Origin: Trichuris trichiura
Lineage: Eukaryota; Nematoda; Enoplea; Trichinellida; Trichuridae
Direction: 5' to 3'
Assembly: GCA_037903355.1 (NCBI GenBank)
Contig: JBAJFE010000050.1
Location: forward strand, 1-64,000
Length of the DNA stretch: 64,000 bases
Under the pieces are notes generated by a model, which saw nothing but the letters and a program-made list of their open reading frames with translations, searched no databases and was not told where the DNA came from. Shown here in pieces: positions 23,450 through 36,300 of the stretch. Position numbers and translations under genes: made by a program. Position 1 is the first letter of the stretch; each line of letters starts with the position of its first letter.

Positions 23450-24757
23450 GTTGTGAAAACGGGAAGAAACCCTGAATATGCCGAAGAAAAAACGCGCAAG
23501 ACGCTGAGGCATTTGACCGGAACTAGAGAACAGTTTGGCAGAATGAGTAAGACAACAGCGACGGAGCATCACAAGGACAGACATGAGAGCTCAAGCGACA
23601 AACCGGACCGACTGCAACCCATACTTACCCTACGCCTTTACAGTAACGGATGGATGGTGCACCCGTTTCACGAAAAGGAAGGACCTCGTCCTGAGACAGA
23701 AGACAAAAATTGCGCAGAAAACGCCTGCGGATTTTGAGGATAAGCTGTATGATTTCCGACGGTATATTTACACGTATGTTTTCTGAAGCGTAGCGTGCGA
23801 TCTCCAAATAAGTATAAGTCAAAGCGGTGTTTTACAGAAGAAATGAAACTGTGCTCTATCTCACGAAATTGTATTTCCAGGCATGTCAGAAAATTGACAA
23901 GAGGAAATGAGTTTCCATTGGGCAACATCAGTAATATGGATGACACGCCAATATTTTTCGGTATGATTGGCAATAGAACCATGGATAGTAAAGGCAGAAA
24001 GTTTATTATAGTGAAAGGCACTAGCCATGAAAGAACTCACTTCACGGTGATGCTGTCCTGCGTGGCTAATGGAATGAAGCTGAAGCTCGTGGTCATATTT
24101 AAGAGAAAAAAAGGCAAAAGAAAGATTTTCCATCTGGCGCCTTTGTCCACTATTATGAGAATGGCTGGATGGATGAACAGATGTGAGATTGTGGATTGAC
24201 GGCATCTGGAGAAAAAGACTTGGGCAAGGTAACAACAGAAGCTTATTGGTGTGGGACTCATTCCGAAGTGACGCAGCACAAACAATAAAATCACATTTAA
24301 ACGAATATAAAACGGAAACAGTCGTAATCCCTCGTGGGCTTACATCAGTCCTGCAACCGCTGGATGTTTGCATTAATAAGCCCTTCAGAGACTTCATGCG
24401 AGAAGAGTGGAAAGAATGTATAACGAACGGGCCGAAGACGTACACAGCCGGCGGACGAATGCGAGCTCCATCGCTCAGTTTGCTGTGCCAGTTCGTAATA
24501 AAGGCATGCAGCAAACTAAAGTCGGAAACCGTTATGAAATCTTTCTGAAAGTGCTCTTTTTCTACCCTGTTGCACGACACAGAAGACGATGAAGTGCCAG
24601 ACAGTGACGAGACCGTTCTTAGCATAGTCGTTTTGTCCCGTGCAATTAATGTTCACTGCATCATGCATCATGTTTATCCTCTTCTGCAATCTATTCATCT
24701 GTGTTTTACATGCACCAGTTGTAATAGACGTTCAATAAACCTATTCAATACGATTCA
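23450..24757 (+). pseudogene. pogo/Tigger transposase relic, copy C
   Basis: The longest copy. It contains the second DNA-binding part (LRQKTKIAQKTPADFEDKL), the first catalytic region (GNISNMDDTPIFFGM, about 23926-23965), the second (LLVWDSFRSDAAQTIKSHL, about 24240-24300) and the third (GLTSVLQPLDVCINKPFRDF, about 24330-24395, Asp kept). The reading frame changes at least twice, so it is inactive. The 3' end is at about 24757. Confidence 0.8.
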
Positions 24758-24999
24758 TTCTTTATAGCCTAAGCAATGCTGTACACAGGTGTTAATCGGC
24801 AGCTGATTAGTTTTCACGTTGAACTAGACGCAAGGCAGTTTTGATTGAATGGATGATGGGCATTAACAGGAAACTGACTAATCAGAATTGACCTAGACTT
24901 GAGCAATCAGTGCCACTGTCACTGGGCTAATCATTATCACTCTTTACTTACATTAACAATCTTTTTGAAAATAACCGACCAGTTCAGATTAAGGTTCAA

Positions 25000-27900
25000 A
25001 TAACAGATAAGCAAATAACCAACTAATCACGACAAAGTGAAAGGTCCTAAAGGAGAAAACGAAGTTCGTTTAGGTCACTGCTCCCTTGACTGTCATGAAA
25101 ACATGCATTTTTACATCACTTACCTGTACTCTAAAAATTTCAGACGATTAAAAAATGCAAAGCCCCAGAAATTTAATGAAAATTCTAGCAGCTGCATGAC
25201 GCAGCGCTCATTTACGACTGCAGGGAATCATGGAAGTGAAAGGTATCAAAAGAGAAAATGCGACGGATCATTACGATAACGTACTCTCTTACTGAATATC
25301 GGAACTTGAAAAGTTTTGTCATTTGTACGTTTTCTGACTTACTTGAAGGTCCAATGGATAGAGTGCTTCCGTTTGAGCTATTCGTAACTTCAGGAATACA
25401 TGTTCTAACGATTACTGTTATATTGCCGCGGTTGTTGTATCATGAAGCACGGCAACCTGTAAGACCAAAGCATTCAGAAACTGTATGAATTATGAGATAT
25501 CATACACTTTTACATACGTACCTGCAACGGAAGCATATTCTCTAAAGATTTCACAAGGTTGTAGAATGCAAAGCCGCGGAAAATCAAGCAGCTGCAAGAC
25601 GCAGCACTGAATGCATTCATTCACGAATCGGAGGATTAAGGAAAAAGTGAAAGCTCCCAAAGGAGAAAGAGAAATATGATTTCGCGACTGGAAGCCATTG
25701 CTCATCATGAAAACATCCTCTTTTACAGAAAGTGAGAACTTGAAAAGGTTTCGCTATTTGTCCGCCGTCTTACTTTTTGAAAGCCCAATAAACACTCGAC
25801 GAGTTCAGGCACTTGCAGGGAGCATTTAGCCAACGTAATTTAATCGCCGTGAGGTACCGATATCCTGCTTACGAACATTTCTGTAAACATTTAACAACTC
25901 ATCAGGAAGCAGCATACGCCAACAAGACGACCGTATTTTTTGCTTCGTTGTTAGACAACGGAAGCTGGCGAGATGGCTGAAACAAACTTGTCCTCCAGCT
26001 GACTTTCCTGCACTCGACAAGTCTAAGCGCTTGCAGAATTTAATCTTCATGGAATGGTAGTGCCCACACTTTTGTGAAAGCTTAATAACTCCTCCAGGAC
26101 GTCTAGGTTGTTCAAAGACTCTGCAACCTTTCTTTTTTCTCCACACAAGCTCTCTTTTGATGGACAAGACATTAAGTGATTTCGTAAGCGCGCAACAAAT
26201 GGAGCTCCCCAGACGATTTCAGCAAAGAATCCTTACATGTTCAGCTAACGTCCTGTACAGACTGGTCACGTCAGAGCTGTTAACAGAAGCAACTATTTTC
26301 AAGAAAGCACATAAGCTTTCTTAACATTTAAAGTTCTACAATTTTCTCACATGGGCAGAATTCATGGTTCTGGTCACAACAAGCATGGATTCCACAAGCC
26401 GATACGCCCGTCTGTAGTAACGTAACAGAGCAACCGACCAAAATCGAACAGTGTTCAGTCCCTCAAAAATGATCACGTCAACGAGGCTAGCACTTTCGTG
26501 CCAAATCTGCCGCCAGTATAAGTCGCAAAATCTGATAGAGCAAACTTAAGTAATTTTACGTATAGCGAACTGTGATTACTAAACACTTCCCATTGCTTCT
26601 GCATCAGTAAGGCTTCACGCATGTATCACAGAAGAATCAAACCTTAATGCACGGCCAAGTGGGAAATATCATCAAAACAATCACTTGCGGGACAAAGTTG
26701 ACCACGATGAACAATTTGAGGCACCCATTACCCTTAGCCGTAACTGGAAACAGCGCCTGGAACAAAGCATCTATTTCCTCTGCACTTGGGTGATTGATTT
26801 TCCCTAAGACATACATACATGGCGGTTCCTCATCCAGTCATTCGTTGAGGTGTATCGTGAGCTAAGGACCATAGCGAGAGACAGAAAGTTGCGTTTGTTA
26901 GTACACGAGTGCTACCGACGCACTGATGCATCGAAACAGTCGAAAACCACACAGGACACAAGTCGTTACTGTATATGTACATAAAAGGAAATTACTTTGC
27001 TTCAACCTTTTGGAAGACATATGAACTTAACAACATTCAATTTCAGATTCCCTTGAATATCGACACTTCGTTTCCTTCACTCCACTATGCACTGAATATT
27101 AAAAAAAGGATTTCAACGTGACTACAGCGAGCTTGAAGTTCACATAGGCACTAAGAGTGACGCAATTCGTCTGCAGTAAAGCATTTAGCTTCGAGAAACT
27201 GTGAATCTGAAGGCCATTTTCCCAGTTTTTCCGATGTTCAAAGTCACTTCCATGAAACGAAAACGCCAAAAGTAGACATGTGAAAGACTATACCCTGGCC
27301 ACAGAGAGCGAAATACCAACATGACCGCATCTTTCGTCTTCATTTGTGGTACAAAATGTACTCACACCAGTAACACCAGTGAAGCAATCTGAGCATACTT
27401 ATACGTGTCGGATAAGCAGCCACTAACTGCACCGGGTAGAAGAAAGTTCTGCATCATAAGCCTTGACACATGTCTTTTATCAATCCCAGCCTTGCTGCGC
27501 ATATTTTCCAGGATGCCCACGACACGCAAATGGAGAATAATTCAAAAGTATTAGGACGTAAGTGCAAACAGGCCATTTTGAAAGCGAAAGGATTGCAAAC
27601 TAGCTGCTATTGTTACCCCATAGTGCTCTAAGATGGTCAACAAAGTGCATGTACGTCGTAAAACACTTTGCACATCCAACAATAGTCTGTGTGTTTTTCT
27701 TACGCATCGAAAACTGAGCGACGCGAGCAAACGCAACGAAATAGTCAAACTTACGCTTTCATCCGAAGTCAAAGGTCCATAACACAGCTTGAATCTCCAG
27801 CAACAAACTTTGTCTCTAACTCAAGCTATTGTTTGAAAAGCAGCGAACCCCATTGAACAGTGTGAACTCAACTTGAACGGTTGAAAGTGAGCCAGCTACT

Positions 27901-28960
27901 CAAGGGACGCTTTAACTGCAAACCAAGCGCTTCCACCTCCACAAACCAGAAACACCAGAAGTAATTTTTGCCGAACCGTATACCATTTTCGTGAAAGCGG
28001 AAAATCCTTACAACAATCCCTCCCTCCAATCAGGGAACAAAGTTGAAAGAAAAATGCCCAAAGCCGATTCCACCCACACACCTTCACGATGGATAAAGCG
28101 CACTTCAACCACTGCGGTTAAGAAATGGAAACTCTTTATGCCGTTCAACGTGAAACTTTCACTGCCTATGCAAAGTCAGCAGCTGTAAATTTCCAGTGTG
28201 CATCATTTTGCTTTCAGACTTCATCCAAGAAATAACTGGTGCAGAAAGGACTACAGCGGCCTAACCAAATAACTGCTGTCAGAATTCCTTGACTGGCAGC
28301 CGACTGTTTTAAAATGACCTCTCAGACGAATCATAGGTGCAAGCACCACTTGCAATGAAGTAACTGATTGAAGTGCAGTTGGATGACATCGAACAATCTT
28401 CACATGGCCACATGGAGTGCCCCGCAGAATACTTGACCCACCTCCGGCCGATTCCTTTGGATACTTCTGCAGACCATAGACAGCCCTATAGCGAACGATC
28501 GGTCAGCATACCATAAACAAAAGGGTCCGGGAATAACAAATCAAATAGAAACTACGACACAGGGGATACGTTTTCATAAACTTACCGATCAGGAAATCAA
28601 CTTTCGTAGAGCCTTTATGATGATTACACATGTAGAACCGAATCTAGTTCAAACAGCTGTACAGACGATACGGCTTGTCTAGTGAGCTAACTTCGACAGT
28701 TCACGGAACAAACACAAATACAATTGCGAATAGCGTAACTCTTGCATAGCTTCGCAAAGCATCCAACATAAATGGATATTGCACGAAGATATGTCACTTC
28801 CGGCGGATATAACCAATGCTGGAAACCGTTCATTCTGAGCACTAAAGCTTGCGAATTCAGCATAAGCAGCCTGAACAGTAAGTAGTCCTTGTCATCACGT
28901 TTCCACCGGTACAGATACTTGCTGAAAGCGCCCAATTGGCTTAACATCCATAATGCTTAA
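25000..28960. repeat. diverged block, first copy (partner 29400-31700)
   Basis: From about 25380 to 27480 the sequence can be followed in the same order and orientation at about 29470-31700. Shared anchors are CATTCAGAAACT, TTACATACGTACCTGCAACG, GTGAAAGCTCCCAAAGG, GGCACTTGCAGGGAGCA and ACAACTCATC.GGAGCAGC. The offset is about 4.1-4.3 kb. A further partial copy of the GTGAAAGGTCCTAAAGGAG segment is at about 25037. No protein-coding signal. Confidence 0.7.
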
Positions 28961-29399
28961 TTCGATACACTTGGCAAAATCGCTTGACAGGCGCTACAGA
29001 CAGTGACAAACAGAAGAAAACTCTCTCTACACTTGCTCGAAAACGACGTTGCAAAAGAAATAATGATTCCTTGAAGAACACTCGATAAGCTTGAAACCAT
29101 AATGGCGCTGCAGGTTCAAGACTGAAACAATTTGACATGTGAAGAAACGGTACTCTCTTGAGCAGCATTGGCAGAAATAAACCACCGGCAACCAAAACGG
29201 GAAGGCTTTTGGAGGTTACGTTAGTATTCAAACGTCCACTGCGTCTTCAAGAGAATTTAAAACACGTATTCACAGAATCTTACGGAAATTCCATTGCTTT
29301 ATCAAATAGACGTCCAACAAAAACCGGTTAATATGACTTGACGTTATCAGCAATCCACTGGCTAGAGACATTGTCATAAGCAACACTACTGAATAGTGA

Positions 29400-31999
29400 G
29401 TCGTTTCACTGGCATAGCTTGCTGAAACGACGGCATGCCGTAACAAAATATCACTTCATAGATGTACCGCTTCTGTTTGAACCACTGGTAACCTCACGAA
29501 CCCATGTTTTAACGCATACTGTTAACTTGTCACGGTTGTCATATCATAAAGCATGGCATCCTGCAGCAGTGAAGCATTCAGAAACTTTATGATATAGCAT
29601 ACACTTTCACGTACGTACCTACAACAGAAACACGCTCTCCAAAGACTTCAAGAAGTTGTAGAAAGCAAAGCCAATGAAATTCAAGCATCTGCAGAACGCA
29701 GGGCGCTGAGTGTATTCATGCACGAGTCGAATGAATCATAAAACAAGTGAAAGCTCCCAAGGGAGAACTAGAAGTTTGTTTCAGCGACTGGACGCATCAT
29801 CATCAAAACATCGTTTCCTACGGAAGCTGAAAACTTGGAAAGGTTTTGCTTTTTGTCCGCCATCTGACTTTCGTGAACGCTCAATATACATTCAACGAGT
29901 TCGGGCACTTGCAGGGAGCAATTTGCTACCGTAATTTAATCGGCGTGACGCGGTAGTCTCCAACACACGAACACTTCTGTAAAAGATTAACAACTCATCC
30001 GGGAGCAGCGTACGCCGACAAGATGACCGTATTGTTTTGCTTCTTTGTTAGACGATGGAAGACAGTCAAATGGCTGAAACTAGCAGCATGCAGCCTCTCC
30101 TTCAGTGTCACGAGCCAGCGCGTCTGAGAATGCGAGCGAGGATTCTTTCGCTGCTCAAGAGCGCCCAGTAGAACAAAAATCGCCACTTCGGTTATATCTT
30201 TATACATCCCGTGCGGCTGTTGAAGGATGCAACAGAGGCTGCAGAATGGATTACATCTTCGCTCACAACTGCATCCCGTAGCGTGATTTTAACGTCCTAT
30301 TCAGTTAGAGGGAAGTGTGCTCATTGGAAAACCGGTCGCAAGCAGTAATGAAGCTCTTCTGCTACAATACGCCTGATTTTTCTTTAAGGAATTTATCCAA
30401 CACTCACAGAATCTGCCATCTCCAATGCGCGGTCACCAACGTGACATGAACCATTGGTCAGATGGTTGGATGATCTCACATAATCAAGTATTGTCCAATC
30501 CGGCACTGGACAAACGGTCAGCCTTAACCAGCACGTCTACAGAAGCCTTCACCTGCTGGCCGACCAGTTTTTCATCGTTGGCATCCAGTGCTCAAAATTT
30601 GGCTGAACATACTGGAAAAGCACATATGCCAGGCAGACGTCTGGTAAAAGAACGACATGCCGACTCGCATGCATACCGGCAGCAATCAGAAATTAATAGA
30701 GCCATCCAAGGGAAATTTTTCGTTCTGTTCAACTTCATCCTCAGTTCTGTACAAAGAGCATTCAAACCAGATTCATCGATGACAACAACATGTCCAATGA
30801 CTTGGCCAACCTTTCACTTCTCTACACAAAAGCATTTTTTCTGTGAAACAGACGCAAAAACATTCAGTTGTTTCATCAGTGGGCAGCTAATGAAGCACAC
30901 GAGTCGATTTCGGCAAAGAGCACCTCCATAATCAGCTAATGGCCTGTATGAACTGGTCACGCCTGGGCGATTAACAGAAGCAACATTCTTCAAGAAACCA
31001 CTTCAGCTTTCTTAACTCTTAGACAATCCTTTGCGGGATAAGGTTGTCTATGATGAACAGTTTTAGGCATCCATTTTCTTTGCATTTGCGTCATTGCGTT
31101 CCGCTGTGACATACATGCACGGCGGTGCCTCGCCTAATCATCCGTTGAAGTATATTATCAGCTCTAGACAACAGCGAATGGCAGAGAATTACTTTTGAGT
31201 ACACAGATCGTGCTAACGCACTGATGCATTGAAATAGACAGAAACGATACGAGACACGAGCCATTAGTGTATACGTACCGTAAAGAAAATTACTTTCCTT
31301 CAGCCTTTTGAAAAACATGGGAATTCAACCTCACGCGATTTGAGTCTTCATTGAATATTGACACTTCGACTCCTTTCGTCACAATATGCCTGGGATGTCA
31401 CAAAGGGAATTCCAGTACGTTTAACGGCAGCTTGGACTCCACATTGGCACTTAGAGTGAGGAATGTCGTCCACAGTAAAGCATTTTATCTTCGAGAAACT
31501 GCAGATCACAAGAGCAGTCTCATAGTTCTTACTATTTTCAGTGTGCTTTCCATGAAACGGAAATGCGGAAAGCAGACATGCGAAAGGCTAAACGCTGGCG
31601 ACAAATGACTGTATATTTCGTCTTCATTCATCGTACAAAATGTAGTGACACTTGCAGTACCGCTTAAGCAATCTGAGCACACGTACTCTTGCCGGCACAC
31701 CAAATACTAACCGCACCATGTCGAGGAAAGCTTTACAGTGTAAGGCTAAGCACATCTGCTTCACCAATCAAAGCGTTGCAGCGAATATGTTGCAGACTGA
31801 CTTTCATGTTGTGTATCATAGATTAAGTGGAGAAAAGAGACATTTTCCATATGAACATATAGCACCGCTGCGTTGGAATTCCACCGGCAGACTACGTTCG
31901 ACGCATCAAAACAAAACGTTTCAGTGCTGCGATTACAATAGTGACAAAGCCGGTCGTGGTCCAAAGGAGTTGGGTGTCAGTCACGAGTACTATAGCTGA
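29400..31999. repeat. diverged block, second copy
   Basis: Tandem partner of 25380-27480. Its right end (31.4-32.0 kb) is also the inverted counterpart of 18.14-18.78 kb. It contains one unit of the minisatellite motif (ACAAAGGGAATTCCAGTACG at about 31400). Confidence 0.65.
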
Positions 32000-33934
32000 T
32001 TTTCACTGCGCTCCAAAGCAGCTATTCACTTTTTCTTTGTTCTTATTGAGCCAAAAGTGGTCATCGCTGGAAACGACAAAATCACTATTATAACCACAGC
32101 CTTGTCGAAACTGTTCCACAAACCAGGGCACAAACAAGAATTCTGCCTTGATTTCGTAGGTGATAGAGTTGAACCGGAGGATAATACCATTGGTCGAATC
32201 AGTTTTCAGTGCTCACTTTACTCTTCTCGACAGAACGAATATTTCACTTTACATTCATTCAAACGCAACTTCTCCATTGTAAAAACGGAAGAAGAACTTA
32301 ATGTGAAGTCAGCAGCCGTCTTCTTCCATTAACATTTGCAGTATTTGAGAGGCACCATAGAGCAGGCAGGTCAACGTCAAAAATATCAGAGCCCACACTC
32401 CTTTCCAACTCATAATAACGTCTGTGTAAGTTCGAAGAACTCACCTCTCGCTGCAGACGTTGCCTTCTTTACAGAAGCTTTAAGGCTCTATTCGGTATTC
32501 AACACTGGCATAGTGAAAGTGTGAGCAGTACTGATCAGTGCGCAAATCACTACCTGGACAGCCGTCAACGTGCGAGAAACGAACCTGAATAGGGCATTTT
32601 CACTGACATTAAAGCAACGGAGAAAGAGAGTTGGTCAAGAGTGCCTGCAATACTTCACAATTGAACTGATACGCCGCCATGTCCATTCATGAACTGGGTG
32701 CGTTTGAATGTCACTTAGCTTGCCGGTCAACACGCACACTCTTCCCAGAACCAAGTCGAATTGCAAGTTTTCTTCAGCTCTGATAATGGAATGCATTGTG
32801 TGAACTAACAGAGTTACGCAAGACGACGCTGGCGCTTCTGTGATTGCGAGGACAACATTTTAGTTGGCAGAGCTGAGCTCTCCTGTATGGTACTAGTTAA
32901 CCGAAAGCAGAAATCATTTGCGTGTCGCAATGCCACTGTTTCATCTGTTATCTGCCTCTCACAGATAACGCGAATTCTGGATTCCCGAGCGTCTAACGGA
33001 TTTCCACTTTGATAGCGAAACGCGTTCTTAGCAGTAGCCGTAACCATTATTTGAATACCATATTTCCGTCAGTATCTTCTATCATAGGCAGCCTCTCTTG
33101 AGTGCAAGCAGCATCTAAAATGAGAAGGCTGCTGGGAGCGTACGGTTATCAGCTCGCTGCCGTCCATGCTGACTAATTGCATTCCCTGTTTGTGGAGGTG
33201 ACACGCTGCTTTCATACCATAGACACAACTGCTTCGCTTTCATTTGCTGTTATTCTTCTTCGCTGATTTAGCGTATGGCTATTTTGTGCTTTGTTTGTTC
33301 CACCGGAGAACTCCGATACCTGTAACAGCTCCTCTATCCATCAGTTCTTCTTTCAGTGCACACATTTGACATGATGCGTTCTGCTGGGCAAAGCCGTCAG
33401 TTTTTACTGCTTGAATTCTGAAAACTTGGGTAAAGCTCCTTGGATGGGCAAACACCACCGTGTCTTTTTAGCGCGGTTTGAAGTTAAGGCTTAGGTAATC
33501 AACATTCCTGTTCACCTTTCGCAATTCATGAAATGGGAACAAACCACGACTTGGATGTCAGCAGCAGAACAAAGTCAATCAATGGCGACGACGAAAAATA
33601 ACAGTAGTATACCTCTGAGCAGCAGCAATAATTTGGATGTAACCATTATGGAGACCGTAAAGCAGAGGTCGATGTAAGACCACTTTGAATGCATACTAAC
33701 GTCACCGTTGCAATAGATGTTCACTGCAATTTCATAGACAGACCTGCGTTGACTGCGCTATTCTGCTCTGCTCATAATAAGTATGGTTGTTCAACAGAAT
33801 AACATTAACACATCCAAATGGGCGACCGCTCACAAATATTCAACTGAGCAGCAACGTAGAAAATAACGCAGTGGAGTAGCGCCGGAAAAGAGGTGAACCA
33901 GACGTTCTTTACCATTACGGACCATCCGTGTGGT
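32000..33934. other. inner right part of the island, no gene seen
   Basis: No inverted or direct partner was recognised elsewhere in the window, and frames are short. It may be the only unique sequence in the island. Confidence 0.4.
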
Positions 33935-34902
33935 TACCATGTGACCATGACAGGGTACTTCACTATCAGCTGTGATCATGAGCCACATGTGACCATCATG
34001 TGATCATAACTGCTCAGTACTACAATGAGGTCAAATTGAGGTCATGAGGAAAGCTCCTCTTCGTTTCGTGGCGTGAAATGTTGTACGCTCTAGCGAATCA
34101 GCTTAATCAAACAACGTAAATAGCTGAGGTCTCCGTAAAGTCCCATATATTTTTCCGCACACAGAGCAGAACTGCAACTTTGGCCACTTTAAACAACTCC
34201 TGAGCGTTACGAGCTTCAAAGGAGCATTCCATAACTTTTTCCAGACGCTTTCTGAATAGCAAGTATACTGCGAAGAAAATTTTGAGCTGTTTTTCAGAAA
34301 AGGTGAGTTCGGGGCACCAAGGTCGATTCGTTTCTTGAAATGGATCGCAGGTACAGCGTCGATTATATGCTTCTTCTTCCAACGTATGGGCAAGTGAAAA
34401 ATGGTTCAACGCCATGTACATAGTGTAATTGCTGAGCTGGCTTCCATGCTTCATTAGAAAAGAATTCATTCGATGTCCTGATCAATACACGACATAGCGA
34501 ACTACGGAGGAGAGATAGGGAGAGACGCAACAGGACGACACAGGCGCAGTATTCACACTGACTGCCATCGCCAGCACTGACCGCATTATATACCTTTTCT
34601 CTGAGTAAATACTTCGGGGCATTGCATAATCGTCTGTTTGCCACGTGCTTCCCTAATTGTCGAAGTAAAATGATTGGTCAGTTTGGCCACGGCTAACTTC
34701 GGTGACCTTCCTCGTGACCGCCGTGGTCACATGAGCACTTGTTTATTACACATAGATTATGACTAATCAATTGGAAATGCAGAAATGGAAACAACGCATG
34801 AGTAGTAGTTTCCATTCATTCATTACCCATCACTGTGGAGGTACATCTGCTGTCCGACTTCAACTTGCAGTGAAATTGAAATTGCCCACATTCAATGGAA
34901 GT
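33935..34902 (-). repeat. right terminal inverted repeat arm
   Basis: Reverse complement of 16701-17819, with one copy of the 37 bp unit. The equivalent of the 178-codon frame is frameshifted (about 34644-34363 and 34469-34107 on the minus strand). A palindromic cluster of TGATCATGAG, CACATGTGACC and CATGTGATCA sits at 33935-34009. Confidence 0.8.
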
Positions 34903-35418
34903 GATCAACTGCTGAAATCGGGCAACATTAGCTATGAACTTATGAAAGGCTGCTGGAGGGTGAACAGGGCAGCAGTCGACGACTTAAAGCTGCCTATGAA
35001 TCATGATGCACTAAGGTGCGGTAGAAGACGCGAAAACTTGAACATTTATAAAAATATATTAACGGATTCGAAAATACGCGCCCGTCTATGCGCATTAGGC
35101 TAAGATTCCATAGAAAGGTTTTTGCCTAGAAAAAGACTCTTCATAACGTTAGCCAGCAAAATAATAGCATACACAATTGGAAGTTTGTTTCGACTTTGCA
35201 GTGTTTACCAAAATGCTTGACGAATAGAGCGGGATATTCATACATTTCAGTGAAGAGATCTTCAGGGTCAGTTGGTTTCAGGATTTTGGTTGCCTTTCGT
35301 CCGAGTGATCAGATGCTTGAATTCTGAATGAATAAATGAATCAACAAAACTGCATATTAATAGAAAGCCGTCATTTTATTACGCGGCAGGATATAAGGAA
35401 TTTAACGGCGAATAAACG

Positions 35419-35679
35419 ATGATCGCTGGCAAAATTGTCAAAGTGCAAATCGTCGTCTATCTAACAATAATTGGGTTCTTCTTGGTTGTTCACATGAAGT
35501 TTATACGAGTTCGCGACGGGTATGTAAATTTTAATTTACTTCTTTGCGCTTTCAGTCTGCTTATTACTGAAAAAGTTGTATTTCCAAATCATACAGCAAA
35601 CTCTTGCAGCTGTGTAATTCAATATCGCCCTCGTACAAGTGCCTATTGCCGATCTTTAAAAATACATTTCTTTTTGTGA
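35419..35679 (+). CDS. possible small membrane protein, 86 aa
   Basis: An ATG-to-TGA frame. A short basic N-terminus (MIAGKIVKVQ) precedes a strong hydrophobic segment (IVVYLTIIGFFLVVHM), consistent with a signal anchor. The remainder is Cys-containing and unrecognised. An in-frame 36 nt GT...AG stretch at about 35520-35555 could be misread as an intron but is too short to be convincing. Family unknown. Confidence 0.3.
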   Translation: MIAGKIVKVQIVVYLTIIGFFLVVHMKFIRVRDGYVNFNLLLCAFSLLITEKVVFPNHTANSCSCVIQYRPRTSAYCRSLKIHFFL

Positions 35680-35772
35680 TTTTACTGCTTACATAGCAAC
35701 TGACGGCTGAATATGTTTATCGTACTTGAAAATCAAAACAGAAAACAACAAAATGAATTGATTATTCTAAAC

Positions 35773-36010
35773 CAGTGTTTCTCAACGTGGGTCCTGGGGC
35801 CCCCCTGGGGAGCCCTGGGAGATTTTAGGGGAGCCCTGGAAGCCAGGGGGGCCCTGGAGGGGGCCCTGGACGATAATGCGGCAAGACATTGTCCCAATAA
35901 ACGGTGGGCCCTTACAAGGATTAGGGGGGACCTGACAAAGCCTAGAGGGGCCCTGGTGGGCCCTGGTGGTGGGCCCCTACGCAACTGTTTGTCGTCCGCG
36001 ACGGGGGAAA
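35773..36010. mobile_element. GC-rich end of a hAT-like element
   Basis: Starts with CAGTGTTTCTCAACGTGGG, the hAT/ZBED terminus. It continues into about 200 bp dominated by GGGGCCCTGG-type repeats, unlike the AT-rich surroundings. No transposase or second terminus was found close by. Confidence 0.55.
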
Positions 36011-36024
36011 AACTTTTAATAAGA

Positions 36025-36300
36025 CCCTTATTTTCCCCTAAAAATGATAAAGAGTTCCATTTTTCCCGCTAATATTAGTTGCACGTTTCTTTGCTGCGAA
36101 TGCTTCACTAAAACGAAGCAGCAGCCGAAAGGTTCTGCAAAAACGCTCAGCTTCCTGTCTAGTAATGAAAAAAGCGGCTTGAATCCTTTTTCTTCATCCA
36201 GCCGCGCAACTTTGTGCTGCAAGGTTTTCTGCAAAATATTTACGCATTTTCGTCGATTATTTCAAGCGTAGTTAACACGTTGAAAAAATAGAGCGCTGAC
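36025..36300 (+). repeat. dispersed repeat, copy 1 (partner 42716-43320)
   Basis: TTATTTTCCCCTAAAA, TTTTTCCCGCTAAT, CATCCAGCCGCGC and ATATTTACGCATTTTCGTCG recur in order at 42.95-43.32 kb. A GTTAACACGTTGAA...ATAGAGC segment follows it here but precedes the block in the second copy. Confidence 0.65.

Larger units (their letters stand above)
16701..34902. mobile_element. 18.2 kb composite element bounded by about 1 kb terminal inverted repeats
   Basis: The left arm (16701-17819) reappears as its reverse complement at 34902-33935, with matching landmarks in order. These are the outer CTTCCATTGAATGTGGGCAA, GTTGTTTCCATTTC, the 37 bp GGTCACCGAAGTTAGCC unit, GGTATATAAAG, a 178-codon frame, and an inner cluster of GATCACATG and GGTCACATG palindromes. 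A second inverted pair lies further in (18.14-18.78 kb versus 31.99-31.38 kb). Between the arms are a minisatellite, nested pogo relics and duplicated blocks. No transposase belonging to the outer arms was found, so it looks non-autonomous or decayed. Exact tips and target-site duplication could not be fixed. Confidence 0.7.

Noticed and set aside
35520..35555. 36 nt GT...AG stretch as an intron
   Set aside because: Shorter than any other intron in the window and in frame without stops, so treated as coding or as chance.
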